DNA of 64,000 nt from Rhynchonema sp. JSB1_4 (GCA_030248065.1 JASAMV010008362.1:1-64000), one strand, 5' to 3'; counted from the stretch's first letter, positions 25,766-38,690 are shown. Notes: generated by a model from the sequence alone, not told the origin. Numbers and translations are program-made.

Positions 25766-28700
25766 TATTGCTTGAACTATTTGTGGCTAATTTATGTTTG
25801 CTAGGCGTGCAGTGCTCCAGGACATCGTCAGTGCCAAACATTGTTATCATGCCTCGCGGCTAAAACACTTGCGCGATTCCCTGTCAAAAACTCAGACCCG
25901 CCTTTGAGTTTCAGGGTTCGCACGTCGCGCACCTTTTCTGTCCCTCATTTTTTCAAGAAAAAACATGTTTTGATCAATGAAACTTTTCGTGAAAAAAAAC
26001 AAGGTTTTGCTCAAAAAATACGCCACGCGGCGACCCACAGCACACCAAATCGGGACAGAGGTTGTATCGGTGAGCTGTGTGCGATGATCCGATCCCGCAG
26101 CCGTGACCTACAGCGTTGATGTTTCACCAACCCACTCCGATGTGCACTTGGGTGGTGAGTTCAATTGCATTTTTCCTCAATTATTATTGCTTGAACTTTG
26201 GCCAAACTTTAATTTGTGGCTAATTTATGTTTGCTAGGCGTGCAGTGCTCCAGGACATCGTCAGTGGCAAACATTGTTATCATGCCTCGCGGCTAAAACA
26301 CTTGCGCGATTCCCTGTCAAAAACTCAGACCCGCCTTTGAGTTTCAGGGTTCGCACGTCGCGCACCTTTTCTGTCCCTCATTTTTTCAAGAAAAAACATG
26401 TTTTGATCAATGAAACTTTTCGTGAAAAAAAACAAGGTTTTGCTCAAAAAATACGCCACGCGGCGACCCACAGCACACCAAATCGGGACAGAGGTTGTAT
26501 CGGTGAGCTGTGTGCGATGATCCGATCCCGCAGCCGTGACCTACAGCGTTGATGTTTCACCAACCCACTCCGATGTGCACTTGGGTGGTGAGTTCAATTG
26601 CATTTTTCCTCAATTATTATTGCTTGAACTTTGGCCAAACTTTAATTTGTGGCTAATTTATGTTTGCTAGGCGTGCAGTGCTCCAGGACATCGTCAGTGC
26701 CAAACATTGTTATCATGCCTCGCGGCTAAAACACTTGCGCGATTCCCTGTCAAAAACTCAGACCCGCCTTTGAGTTTCAGGGTTCGCACGTCGCGCACCT
26801 TTTCTGTCCCTCATTTTTTCAAGAAAAAACATGTTTTGATCAATGAAACTTTTCGTGAAAAAAAACAAGGTTTTGCTCAAAAAATACGCCACGCGGCGAC
26901 CCACAGCACACCAAATCGGGACAGAGGTTGTATCGGTGAGCTGTGTGCGATGATCCGATCCCGCAGCCGTGACCTACAGCGTTGATGTTTCACCAACCCA
27001 CTCCGATGTGCACTTGGGTGGTGAGTTCAATTGCATTTTTCCTCAATTATTATTGCTTGAACTTTGGCCAAACTTTAATTTGTGGCTAATTTATGTTTGC
27101 TAGGCGTGCAGTGCTCCAGGACATCGTCAGTGCCAAACATTGTTATCATGCCTCGCGGCTAAAACACTTGCGCGATTCCCTGTCAAAAACTCAGACCCGC
27201 CTTTGAGTTTCAGGGTTCGCACGTCGCGCACCTTTTCTGTCCCTCATTTTTTCAAGAAAAAACATGTTTTGATCAATGAAACTTTTCGTGAAAAAAAACA
27301 AGGTTTTGCTCAAAAAATACGCCACGCGGCGACCCACAGCACACCAAATCGGGACAGAGGTTGTATCGGTGAGCTGTGTGCGATGATCCGATCCCGCAGC
27401 CGTGACCTACAGCGTTGATGTTTCACCAACCCACTCCGATGTGCACTTGGGTGGTGAGTTCAATTGCATTTTTCCTCAATTATTATTGCTTGAACTTTGG
27501 CCAAACTTTAATTTGTGGCTAATTTATGTTTGCTAGGCGTGCAGTGCTCCAGGACATCGTCAGTGGCAAACATTGTTATCATGCCTCGCGGCTAAAACAC
27601 TTGCGCGATTCCCTGTCAAAAACTCAGACCCGCCTTTGAGTTTCAGGGTTCGCACGTCGCGCACCTTTTCTGTCCCTCATTTTTTCAAGAAAAAACATGT
27701 TTTGATCAATGAAACTTTTCGTGAAAAAAAACAAGGTTTTGCTCAAAAAATACGCCACGCGGCGACCCACAGCACACCAAATCGGGACAGAGGTTGTATC
27801 GGTGAGCTGTGTGCGATGATCCGATCCCGCAGCCGTGACCTACAGCGTTGATGTTTCACCAACCCACTCCGATGTGCACTTGGGTGGTGAGTTCAATTGC
27901 ATTTTTCCTCAATTATTATTGCTTGAACTTTGGCCAAACTTTAATTTGTGGCTAATTTATGTTTGCTAGGCGTGCAGTGCTCCAGGACATCGTCAGTGCC
28001 AAACATTGTTATCATGCCTCGCGGCTAAAACACTTGCGCGATTCCCTGTCAAAAACTCAGACCCGCCTTTGAGTTTCAGGGTTCGCACGTCGCGCACCTT
28101 TTCTGTCCCTCATTTTTTCAAGAAAAAACATGTTTTGATCAATGAAACTTTTCGTGAAAAAAAACAAGGTTTTGCTCAAAAAATACGCCACGCGGCGACC
28201 CACAGCACACCAAATCGGGACAGAGGTTGTATCGGTGAGCTGTGTGCGATGATCCGATCCCGCAGCCGTGACCTACAGCGTTGATGTTTCACCAACCCAC
28301 TCCGATGTGCACTTGGGTGGTGAGTTCAATTGCATTTTTCCTCAATTATTATTGCTTGAACTTTGGCCAAACTTTAATTTGTGGCTAATTTATGTTTGCT
28401 AGGCGTGCAGTGCTCCAGGACATCGTCAGTGGCAAACATTGTTATCATGCCTCGCGGCTAAAACACTTGCGCGATTCCCTGTCAAAAACTCAGACCCGCC
28501 TTTGAGTTTCAGGGTTCGCACGTCGCGCACCTTTTCTGTCCCTCATTTTTTCAAGAAAAAACATGTTTTGATCAATGAAACTTTTCGTGAAAAAAAACAA
28601 GGTTTTGCTCAAAAAATACGCCACGCGGCGACCCACAGCACACCAAATCGGGACAGAGGTTGTATCGGTGAGCTGTGTGCGATGATCCGATCCCGCAGCC

Positions 28701-29143
28701 GTGACCTACAGCGTTGATGTTTCACCAACCCACTCCGATGTGCACTTGGGTGGTGAGTTCAATTGCATTTTTCCTCAATTATTATTGCTTGAACTTTGGC
28801 CAAACTTTAATTTGTGGCTAATTTATGTTTGCTAGGCGTGCAGTGCTCCAGGACATCGTCAGTGCCAAACATTGTTATCATGCCTCGCGGCTAAAACACT
28901 TGCGCGATTCCCTGTCAAAAACTCAGACCCGCCTTTGAGTTTCAGGGTTCGCACGTCGCGCACCTTTTCTGTCCCTCATTTTTTCAAGAAAAAACATGTT
29001 TTGATCAATGAAACTTTTCGTGAAAAAAAACAAGGTTTTGCTCAAAAAATACGCCACGCGGCGACCCACAGCACACCAAATCGGGACAGAGGTTGTATCG
29101 GTGAGCTGTGTGCGATGATCCGATCCCGCAGCCGTGACCTACA
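25766..29143. repeat. tandem array of a 433-bp unit, about 7.8 copies
   Basis: The unit repeats at exactly 433-base intervals and is nearly identical each time. A difference at one position (GTGCCAAAC versus GTGGCAAAC) alternates irregularly between units, so blocks of more than one unit may have been amplified. Each full unit carries TTGATGTTTCACC on the plus strand (26117, 26550, 26983, 27416, 27849, 28282, 28715). The array ends abruptly at 29144. Every unit has the same 92-codon open frame, but it lacks any recognisable feature. Confidence 0.9.
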
Positions 29144-30924
29144 GTCACAAACGGGCAGTAGCGAGGTTATATTTTTTACAATGAGCCAGATAACGTGACA
29201 ATTCGCGTTGGGGATAGCCTGTCCACCATATGTACCAACATCTGTAGATTGTAGTATAAAAAGTGAAGGGAAAGTGAAGTCACGGGAAAGGTAAATGATT
29301 GGCACATCTTTTAAGCAAAGTTACATGAAAACAGCTGCATAACCCGCGGTGTTGGAACGATAATTTTGACTTCAAGCAGATTTGACTTCCTGGAATAACT
29401 GAATGCGCACATAATGATGCCTGCTTAGGTTGTTTAGTAGAGCCGTTGACTGTCTAACGTTGTAATGACATTGTACCGATGCGAAATACAAGCGCCGCAG
29501 GCGATTTTTTGAGAAAAAACAAGCAGAAACATGCATAAAAACATGCATTTTTACCACAAAAAGGGGGAAAATAATAAAAAAAAGTGGTGAAATAATAAAA
29601 AAAGTGAACTTACTTTTCTAATTTTTAAAAACCGAAAAAGTGGTGAACTTTTTTTAAAAAAAATTTTTTTTACAAAAAAATTTTTACTTTTTTAAACCCA
29701 ACCCTGGCTATGCCCCAGGACTTTCTCAGTGTCAATAAATGTTACCATCCTTGTTTGTCATCTGCGTGATCCCCCACCAAGATCGTTGAATCTTCTTTGA
29801 GGGACCGCGTAATAACCTTTTGTCCGCAGTGCCCAACAGCTTCAAAGATTGTTATTTTGAGTAATTTTCAATCCACGTCGAAACGGGTCTGTTGATCGAC
29901 ACAAATGAAATGACTGCATTTTTCAGATGCCAGGACAACCTCGTTCCAAATCGACGCACAACGATTGCACTTGATTGATTTCAACTTTTATAGATCGATT
30001 ATTGCTTTATCCGTCTAATTTTTTTGCGAGTTTTAATTTTCCGAAATGTGATTGGCTGGTGGGCGCCTGAGAGCCAATCAGCGTGGGAAAATTTGTTTCG
30101 TGTTGCGTCAGAGAACGAAGTATAGTTAGGCCCTACACTAACATTGACACTTACACTAACACTGAAGTTTACACTAGCACTAACACTAACGTTGACACTA
30201 TCACCAACATAAACGCATGGATTTTCTCTTTTGTGTTTATTTTTATGTCAACGTTAGTATTAGTGTAAGTGTCAATGCTAGTGCTAGTGTTAGGTTAAGG
30301 TAATCCGCTTCTGTGGACCGGGCCCAGGTATCAGTATTGCCCGTACTCTGGCAAAAACGCTGTTTGAAGATGTGGTTCACGGGAGATTTGAATTCTTTTT
30401 TGCGACTCAGAAGATGCGTGAATACCTAGTTCTGACCCTGCCCCCTTCCCACCGCAGTGCCCGTTCCCTTTTCAGATTGCTCGTTTTGCTTATGTGTGTT
30501 GTGCGCGTGTACCGAGCTGTGACAGTCATGATGACCGTGAGAGTGCCTGAATCATGACTGAATTGAAATTTGTGCTCTAGTATTCATGCAGCAGGGCGGC
30601 AAAAAGTCCTGTTCATGCGTTTCTGAGTTACAGATCGGGTTTGTTTGTCGGGTTAGGGGTAAATGAACCGAAACTCAGCTAACTACATGCTTTGGTCAAT
30701 TACAGGCCTATATGCAGGCCTACAAGGACTCAGAAAAGTTCTTAGGTGCCAAAGCCCACCACAAGAATTGTGCAACACGGTTGCTGTTATTCAGCCACCT
30801 GTTTCGGCAAGGACTTGAAGATTAATGGGTTTTGAACTCCCCCGCCCCGCGGCAATGTTTCTGAAACAGATCAAAATTCATCTTTGTACTTCATTTCATT
30901 TCTGTGGACACCTTGCATGTTTAA
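29144..30924. other. repeat-derived region, no gene seen
   Basis: 29460-29705 is A/T-rich and related to the segment at 25052. About 29708-29770 reads like a diverged piece of the 433-bp unit (CCAGGACTTTCTCAGTGTCAA against CCAGGACATCGTCAGTGCC). 30100-30130 is a fragment of the end of the 30925-32361 element. 30130-30295 is a foldback of CACTAACACTAAC-like units. Confidence 0.5.
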
Positions 30925-32361
30925 GGCCCAACTATACTTCGTTCTCTGACGCAACAAAGAACAAAAGAACATCAAGAACTTGATGGAACAAGAACAAGCT
31001 AGAACTGAGTTGCGGCTTGTTCTTTGTTCTCAACTGTTGCCGCTTGTTGCGTTGTTTCACGAGGGAACTATTGTTCTTCCATGTTCCGGGACGAAACAAA
31101 CGCTATGAAAGAGAAAAATTCAAATTTTTATGAAGCCCCAGTTGCCCCCAGAGATTTAAGGAGCGCTGCTGCACGCTTATCTGAAAGGTGTGGCGGCCAA
31201 AATTAACGTTAAAAAACAGCGAAAAAATAATAATGTGTGTGGAGCACCGTTCACTGATAATCAGCACTTGGTTGGGAACAATGACGGCTCCTTTAGGTTA
31301 GGGACGGGGCATGAGACCTAGGGTGGCTGAAAAAGCAACGAGTTATCGACTTTCATTTGATCTTGCAAACTGAAACACCGCTTGATAAACAAAGAACGTA
31401 TTTGCCCAAAAAGTTCGGCAACAATTGGTGTGAAATGCATCCACCATCTGATGGACGCGACTGGGTTGTCAACTTGCTGTGTCAGGCAACATAATACGTT
31501 ATCCGCCAGCCACACATCATATAGTGCACACCACACACACACAAGCACACACACACACACACACACAATGCGCATAACGCACAGCATAACGTTATCAGCA
31601 CCTCATTAGCAGCACTCAATTGGTTCTTATAAAGGATTAGCGCGCTAGACAACCACGGTCCAGTGTTGTGGTGGAAGTGCGTTGACTCGCCAGCCCAAGC
31701 ACACTGGTCCGCCACTGGTTCGAGACCGCCCTGGGGTCAGTACTCATTTGTCATTTTCTGAACTTTTTTTATTTTTTCTTTCTTTTTCCACTTCAATCAC
31801 TCAAGTATTGGTTACACAATGACTTTATAAGAATTGGTCAAATTTTTTTCCTGAATCGTAAAGAGGGAATGTGACGGGGTGGTGACGTTGCGTTGCATGA
31901 TCGCACACAAAGCATGTAGTAAAGAGAATGTTTCAGACCTGCGGCAACGTGGTTGATCTGCTGGATTACTTTCAGGTGAAAATGTTTTGTGAGAATCACA
32001 AATAGCACAGTGGTTAAGAGTGACTGAACTTGAAAATCAGGATTGATTTGATGAATTCTCATATGGTTATTGTGCGACCAATACCATCAACAAATGTCAC
32101 AAACAGCACTGAATTGCGCTTGACGACAGAGAAAATGACCAAAGAACAATCACAAAGTTGAAAAATTTCAACTCTGTTATTTGTTCTCTTGAGAACAGGA
32201 TTTGGGTGTTTCGTCGTGTTTCGCCACGAACGCGTTTATACTTTTTTGGCTGTTTCACGTTGCGTGTTCTCAGGCAAGTATAAAGGCACTACGAAACAGG
32301 TTGAAGCAAGAACACGAATTTCTTGTTCTTGTTGCGTCAGAGAACGAAGTATAGTTGGGCC
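30925..32361. mobile_element. element with about 38-bp TIRs, 1.44 kb
   Basis: GGCCCAACTATACTTCGTTC at the left recurs inverted at the right, with the match continuing for about 38 bases. TTTAA is found on both flanks, although TTAA is also possible. It is non-coding. A family M1 MITE is inserted in it (31808-32081), and a CA-repeat lies near 31545-31568. Confidence 0.75.
31808..32081. mobile_element. TA-flanked MITE family M1, copy 2
   Basis: TA|TTGGTTACACAATGAC at the left and CATTGTGCGACCAA-like at the right, then TA. The body matches copies 1 and 4 closely. It is nested in the 1.44-kb element. Confidence 0.8.
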
Positions 32362-32725
32362 TTTAAAACAGGCGGCACAATAAAAATGAACACAGTCAAC
32401 TATGTACCGGGACGTACAATTTCGCTCGGCATAAAAAGTAATTCGTTGTAACATGTTTGAGCACCAATCGTGGGCCTCAGTAAACCGTGTGTTATAGCTC
32501 GGATTCACTGTAACGAAAATGACACGGTGACAGAAAAACAAAGGCAATACAAAAAATCACGGATTCCTTGCTGTACGTAAAATACGGTACACGTAAGAAC
32601 ACGGGGACAAGCTAAAGCTTTTCGTGAAGAGAAGTAAGATCAATAAAAATCATACGGTAGGCTATTCTTTACAAACAACAAGTATAACAGGACGGTATGT
32701 AGATTAATTTGTTGTTCAGATTGGC
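32362..32725. other. 3' flank of the glycine-rich gene
   Basis: No gene was seen. The stretch probably holds the 3' untranslated region of the gene ending at 32726. Confidence 0.4.
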
Positions 32726-35700
32726 TTAGCCCCGACCACCTCTATTTCCCACACCACCGCCACGGAAACCGCTTCCTCCTCTTCCTGCCCCTCTGCCTTC
32801 TCCTCCACGACCTGGGAAACCACGTCCAAAGCCGCCTTGACCTGAAGCTGCATTTTTTTATTCCTATTGTCTTATTTATATAATGAAGCGCTGCCTACTG
32901 TTCCTGTCTGAATGCTACGCTCCAGAAAGCCTCGATATCACATTCACAATTACGTATTCGTATTATATGCATCTTGCTTGAGTCATTCCAATCATCTAAC
33001 CTCCTCCTCTTGCCCACGCAGGGCCACCACCTCCATTGTTCTGGCCAAACGGTGGGGAGCCACCATTTTCGAACGGCACACCCATTGGACCACCGTTAGT
33101 GAATGGTTGTCCGTTCGGAGTGTTGCCACCGCCGTTCACAAACGTGCCGCCACGCGACCACGGCGGACCGCGACCATTTGGAGGTCCACCACCTGGCCCT
33201 ATAATATAAGGATGAACGTGAGTATTAGCATGGATGAACATATCATATCTTCAAGCATCGAATAATAATACAAACCTCCCCTTCCACCTGGGCCTGGTCC
33301 TTGTCCACCTTGCCCGCCCTGGCTTTCGCCTGGTCCACCTGGTCCCCAATTTGGCGGTCCGCCACCTGGCCCTACAACGCAAAGATGAACGTGAGTATTA
33401 GCACGAATGAAGATGTCACATTCTCCGGCATCGAATAACAATGCTAACCTCCCCTTCCACCTGGGCCTGGCCCTTGCCCACCCTGGCCTCCACCTCGTCC
33501 ACCTGGTCCCCCATTTGGCGGTCCGCCACCTGGCCCTACAATACAAAGATGAACATGAGTGCTAGCATGGATGAAGGTGTCACAATCGCCAGCATCTAAT
33601 AACAATGCTAACCTCCCCTTCCACCTGGACCTGGTCCTTGTCCACCTTGCCCACCCTGGCCTCCACCTCGTCCACCTGGTCCCCCATTTGGAGGTCCACC
33701 ACCTGGCCCTATAATACAAAGATGAACGTGAGTACTAGCATGGACGAAGATGTCACAATCTCCAGCTTCGAATAACAATGCTAACCTCCTCTTCCACCTG
33801 GACCTGGTCCTTGTCCACCTTGCCCACCCTGGCCTCCACCTCGTCCACCTGGTCCCCCATTTGGAGGTCCACCACCTGGCCCTATAATACAAAGATGAAC
33901 GTGAGTACTAGCATGGACGAAGATGTCACAATCTCCAGCTTCGAATAACAATGCTAACCTCCCCTTCCACCTGGACCTGGTCCTTGTCCACCTTGCCCAC
34001 CCTGGCCTCCACCTCGTCCACCTGGTCCCCCATTTGGAGGTCCACCACCTGGCCCTATAATACAAAGATGAACGTGAGTACTAGCATGGACGAACATGTC
34101 ACAATCTCCAGCTTCGAATAACAATGCTAACCTCCCCTTCCACCTGGACCTGGTCCTTGTCCACCATGCCCACCCTGGCCTCCACCTCGTCCACCTGGTC
34201 CCCCATTTGGCGGTCCACCACCTGGCCCTACAATACAAAGATCAACGTGAGTACCAGCATGGATGAAGATGTCACATTCTCCAGCATCGAATAACAATAC
34301 TAACCTCCCCTTCCACCTGGACCTGGTCCTTGTCCACCTTGGCCTCCACCTCGTCCACCTGGTCCCCCATTTGGAGGTCCACCGCCTGGTCCTATGATAC
34401 AAAGATGAACGTGAATATTAGCATGGATAAACATGTCACATTTTCCAGCATCGAACAACAATACTAACCTCCTCTTCCACCTGGACCTGGTCCTTGTCCA
34501 CCTTGCCCACCCTGGCCTCCGCCTCGTCCACCTGATCCCCCATTTGGAGGTCCACCACCTGGCCCTATAATACAAAGACGAACGTGAATATTAGCATGGA
34601 TAAATATGTCACATTTTTCAGCATCGAACAACAATACCAACCTCCCCTTCCACCTGGGCCTGGTCCTTGTCCACCTTGCCCGCCCTGACCTCCGCCTCGT
34701 CCACCTGATCCCCCATTTGAAGGTCCACCACCTGGCCATATACCAATACAAAGATGAACGTGAGTATTAGCATGGATGAACATATCACATTTTCAAGCAT
34801 CGAATAACAATACAAACCTCCCCTTCCTCCTGGGCCTGGTCCTTGTCCACCTTGCCCGCCCTGACCTCCGCCTCGTCCACCTGATCCCCCATTTGAAGGT
34901 CCACCACCTGGCCCTATAATACAAAGATGAACGTGAGTATTAGCATGGATGAACATATCATATCTTCAAGCATCGAATAACAATACAAACCTCCCCTTCC
35001 TCCTGGGCCTGGTCCTTGTCCACCTTGCCCGCCCTGACCTCCGCCTCGTCCACCTGATCCCCCATTTGAAGGTCCACCACCTGGCCCTATAATGCAAAGA
35101 TGAACGTGAGTATTAGCATGGATGAACATATCACATCTTCAAGCATGGAATAACAATACAAAACAAACCTCCCCTTCCACCTGGACCTGGTCCTTGTCCA
35201 CTTTGCCCGTCCTGGCCTCCGCCTCGTCCACCTGGTCCTATAATACAAAGATGACGGATGACCATGTCACATATTCAAGCATCGAGTATAAAATAACCTC
35301 CACTTCCACTTGGGCCTGGGCCTTGTCCGCTACCACCTCCGTTGCCAGATCCCCCAACATTTGATGGTCCACCTTCGTTGCCGGGCCCTACAAAGCAAAA
35401 GTACAGTAGATTACAATCACATCGTGGGCCAATGGGATGTGTACATGGATCTCATTGTCACGCATGGAACAAAAATTTGGTTATAATGAAAATATTTTGA
35501 TACCTAAAATAACCTATACCTCCGCCAGGGGGTGTTCCGCCGCCGCTATTTCCATTTTGATTTTGCCTCAGTTGTCCCAGAAAGTCTGGTCCACCATTGT
35601 GATCCCAGTCAGTGCCCCAATTTGAGCCACTGTTGTCATTAGTGTTGTCGTCACCACGACCCCAGCTGTTACCTCCACCGCGGGCCCACTGAAAGATTGT

Positions 35701-35885
35701 AGGCTGTTTTTATCATTTTCAGCCAGTCCCAAATCTTTGGTGACAACTGCAAGGCACATTTTTTGCAAGCGCCAGAAAACGGAATTGTCATCAGAAAAAC
35801 AAATCAAAGCGCTTACTGGTGGTGGAGCTCTCGCCGTCCACACGGTGCACCAGAGCACCACAGCTACTGCTGTAAATTTTACCAT
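32726..35885 (-). CDS. secreted glycine/proline-rich repeat protein with eleven tandemly duplicated exons
   Basis: Seventeen exons read in frame: 35817-35885 (signal peptide, MVKFTAVAVVLWCTVWTARA), 35520-35688, 35298-35387, 35169-35237, eleven repeat exons, 33001-33198, and 32726-32847 with the stop. Repeat exons: 34991-35086, 34818-34913, 34642-34737, 34469-34564, 34305-34391, 34132-34227, 33959-34054, 33786-33881, 33613-33708, 33449-33535, 33276-33371. Each is 96 or 87 nt, phase 1-1, and encodes GPGGGPPNGGPGGRGGGQGG and similar Gly-Pro-Gln-Arg sequence; the introns between them are also near-identical. Full length is about 584 residues. The composition suggests an extracellular matrix, cuticle or silk-like protein, but no family is recognised. 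The exon at 34642 has lost its AG acceptor, so splicing may skip it without breaking the frame. Confidence 0.85.
33276..35086 (-). repeat. tandem exon-plus-intron duplication, about 173-bp unit, eleven copies
   Basis: Each unit holds one 96- or 87-nt exon and about 77 nt of conserved intron, including ACTCACGTTCATCTTTGTAT just before the acceptor. The two 87-nt exons (34305, 33449) lack three codons. Units at the 35-kb end resemble each other more than those at the 33-kb end, pointing to local gene conversion or recent amplification. Confidence 0.85.
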
Positions 35886-36023
35886 TTAGTTTTGAACTTT
35901 TACAAATAATGAACTGAAGACCTCTAACCGAATCAATGTACTTTTATACCCGTTACGTGCTTGGTGGAACTAGTTTCCGAATTCCAAATTAACGTAATGC
36001 AGACGCGTGAAAGGGCAGCTTAA

Positions 36024-37678
36024 AGGGCTCGGGACATAACCGAAGGAAGGGTAGCAGGACATATTGTTACACACCGTTGGAAAGCATTCCGACAGCCTAT
36101 GTCACGCACAAATTTTAAGCCCCTTGGAGATTCGCTATCTCTTGGTAGAGCGACTTTTCGTTACAGAAAAAAGTGAATTTTTGCACAAATTGGAACGACC
36201 GGTGCAGAAACCCCAAATGAGTTGAAGGTCAAGTAACACATGGATAGGATTACAACAGCTTCCGAATAGCTTACCATCACAATTTCAGTCGCTCAAAGCA
36301 TTACTTCACACGGTGAGGGTGCGAAACATTCCAAAAATCGGCCTTATTTTTCGAGAACACAAGTTTGTCCCTGAATTTTGAGGCCACGCTTAGCGCTGTG
36401 GAAATAAGAATGCAATGGGGAAATAGAGCATCGTCGAAAGTACCAGAAAATAAGGGTTTTAAATTTTTTAACTCGTGGCTGGCTCCGTGACAGGCCTAAA
36501 AATCCATTAAATTGCCGCTAAATTAGGTGGTTACATTCATCGCCAGAATTGTGACGCATAAAGGCCACAGATTGTATCGGATTCGAAACAAAAAAATGAG
36601 AGAAACGTCGGTTTTAACAGCCTATCAAGGTCCGAAGACCCCAAGGTCTACAGATCTCTCGGGGCAGTCATACTAACCTGAATATGATATTCAGCCATAA
36701 ATGCTTATTGTTGACAGCTATCGTAAATGTGATAGCACCAAACAATGTATCTCGGGAGTAGCTTTCGAATGATATATAACAAGCCCCAATAAATTCTTAC
36801 GCTTAAGGGCAGAGGTTAAAAAATTGCTTTTTTGACGATTCTGGAATGAACCGTCACGTCACCGTGTGCGATTTCGGAATTTTGACCGTTTCTTGTCCAT
36901 AACAAGAGATAGTATGGGCATGTCATACATCGTTCGATAGCTAATTCAGAGTTACATCGTTTGATGCTATTAAATATGCAATAGTTTATAAGAGCAACGA
37001 CTTATAGCCAAATATCTTATTCAGGCTGGCATGGCTGCAGCAGTCGGACCATGGGGTTTGAAGTCTTGAAACTCGTCTAGATTGTTGGACTGTGCGTTTA
37101 TCTCAATTTCTCGTTTCCAATGCAATGCAATACGTGGCTTATTTACATCACATTTCCGTCAATGAATGCAACAATGCAGTTTAGTGGCAATTTTTAGGTC
37201 TTTTTGGGCCTGTCACGCCGCTATCTAAGTGTTTTAAAATTTAAAAACCTTATTTTCTCGTACTTTCGAAAATGCTTCATTTTTCTACTGTATTTTCATT
37301 TCTACAACGTAAAGCGCGGCCTCAAAATTTAGAGACAAACTTCTGTTTTCGAAAAATGTGGCCGATTTTTGGAACATTTCGCACCCTCACCGAATGAATC
37401 AGTGCTTTGAGCGACTGAAGTTCTCATGATAAGTGGTCCAGAAGCCGTTGTAATCCTATGCACGTGTTACTTGACTTTCAACTCATTTGTAGTTTCTGCA
37501 TCGGTCGCTTGAAGTTGTGAAAAATTCACTTTTCTCTGGAATGAAAAGTCGCTCCACCAAGAGATAGCGAATCTCTGAGGAGCTAAACATTTGTGCGTGA
37601 CATATGCTATAACAGTGCTTTCCAACAATGTATAACACTGCGCTCTGCTGCCCTTCCTTCGGTTGTGTCCCGAGCCCT
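36024..37678. mobile_element. foldback element with TTAA duplication, 1.66 kb
   Basis: TTAA|AGGGCTCGGGACATAACC at the left and the inverse, with TTAA, at the right. The inverted arms extend about 500 bases on each side with moderate divergence (for example GCACCCTCACCG against the complementary CGGTGAGGGTGC). TTAA duplications are typical of piggyBac-type transposition. It is non-coding. Confidence 0.75.
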
Positions 37679-37682
37679 TTAA

Positions 37683-38362
37683 AGACGTGTAGGTGTATAT
37701 ATGTACGTGCAACCGCACTCATAAAAATGACGGAAGACAACCGCGTTTTTGTCATACACAATTGATAAACATGCATGCAGTTGGTGTTCTTGGCATGAAT
37801 CGAACGGGTCATCAACTTTCTAGCACAATCAAACGCGGAAGCAAGCTCGTGCTCAAGCGTGTTGACGTGACTGTTTTGGTCGGAGACGTGCACGTGTGGG
37901 CACGCGTGTTCGGTTGCACTGCAGGTTACGTGATACACATACTGAAAGGTTTGCGAACAGGGGTTAATCATGGACGATCAACACAAAATAGACAATTTTA
38001 CTGCGTCATATGGAATGGATCACTATGATGACGTATTGCATGTTCAAGAAAGTTGCCACCATCTGGGTCAGTTCATTTTTGGTTGTCAGTCAGAAGGTTG
38101 GATATGCGCAGTGGAGTTCTTCGTGGTGAGAATAATGTGCTGTGCTAATATGTATAGTAGGTTGTACTTTTGTGCACGAAACGTCAATGGCGCAATTTGC
38201 TAGAGCCGGGACTCTGTGACCATCGGGTGACGGACAATATAGGGGTGGTGACGCTGATGAAGTATTCGGCAAAGAAAGAGACTTTGGCTAGCGAACGGAA
38301 TCATTATCAAGTATTGGGTTGAACTCGATTGGTACATAGGTAGTGCGATTAAAAATGCGATG
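37683..38362. other. intergenic, no gene seen
   Basis: Short frames on both strands lack features. No repeat boundary was recognised. Confidence 0.4.
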
Positions 38363-38364
38363 TA

Positions 38365-38690
38365 TGGTCCGTCCACCAGCTCATGTCACTTTTTGACGCT
38401 GCTGGCCGACGTGTCCCTTCCTCCACGTCCTAATGAAAGAGAAATTGAATTTCGGAAAAAATTATTCTTGCTCCTAAATTGTGATTTTTTTATGATATCG
38501 ACGTGTTTTATCCATTTCAATTTAATTTAATTTTAAATTTGATCGAGTTCAATCTTTTCGACACATTCTATCATTTTTTCAGTTTTTCTGCAAAATCGGT
38601 CACACTCAATTTCTCTTTCATTAGAACGTGGAGGAAGGAAACAAGTCGGCCGGCAGCAACACAAAGTGACATGAGATGATGGATGGACCA
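38365..38690. mobile_element. TA-flanked foldback MITE, 326 bp
   Basis: TA|TGGTCCGTCC at the left and GGATGGACCA|TA at the right, with inverted arms of about 85 bases (for example CCTTCCTCCACGT and its complement). Non-coding. Confidence 0.7.

Noticed and set aside
25766..29143. CRISPR-like array
   Set aside because: The unit is 433 bp and nearly identical throughout, with no alternation of short repeats and unique spacers; the genome is eukaryotic.
25841..29198. Repeated 92-codon open frames in the tandem array as a gene family
   Set aside because: They are copies of one non-coding repeat unit at fixed 433-bp spacing. No start context, splice pattern or protein feature supports coding.
31640..31740. 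tRNA-like sequence with GGTTCGAGACC
   Set aside because: The T-arm-like bases are present, but I could not build an acceptor stem, D-arm or anticodon arm around them.
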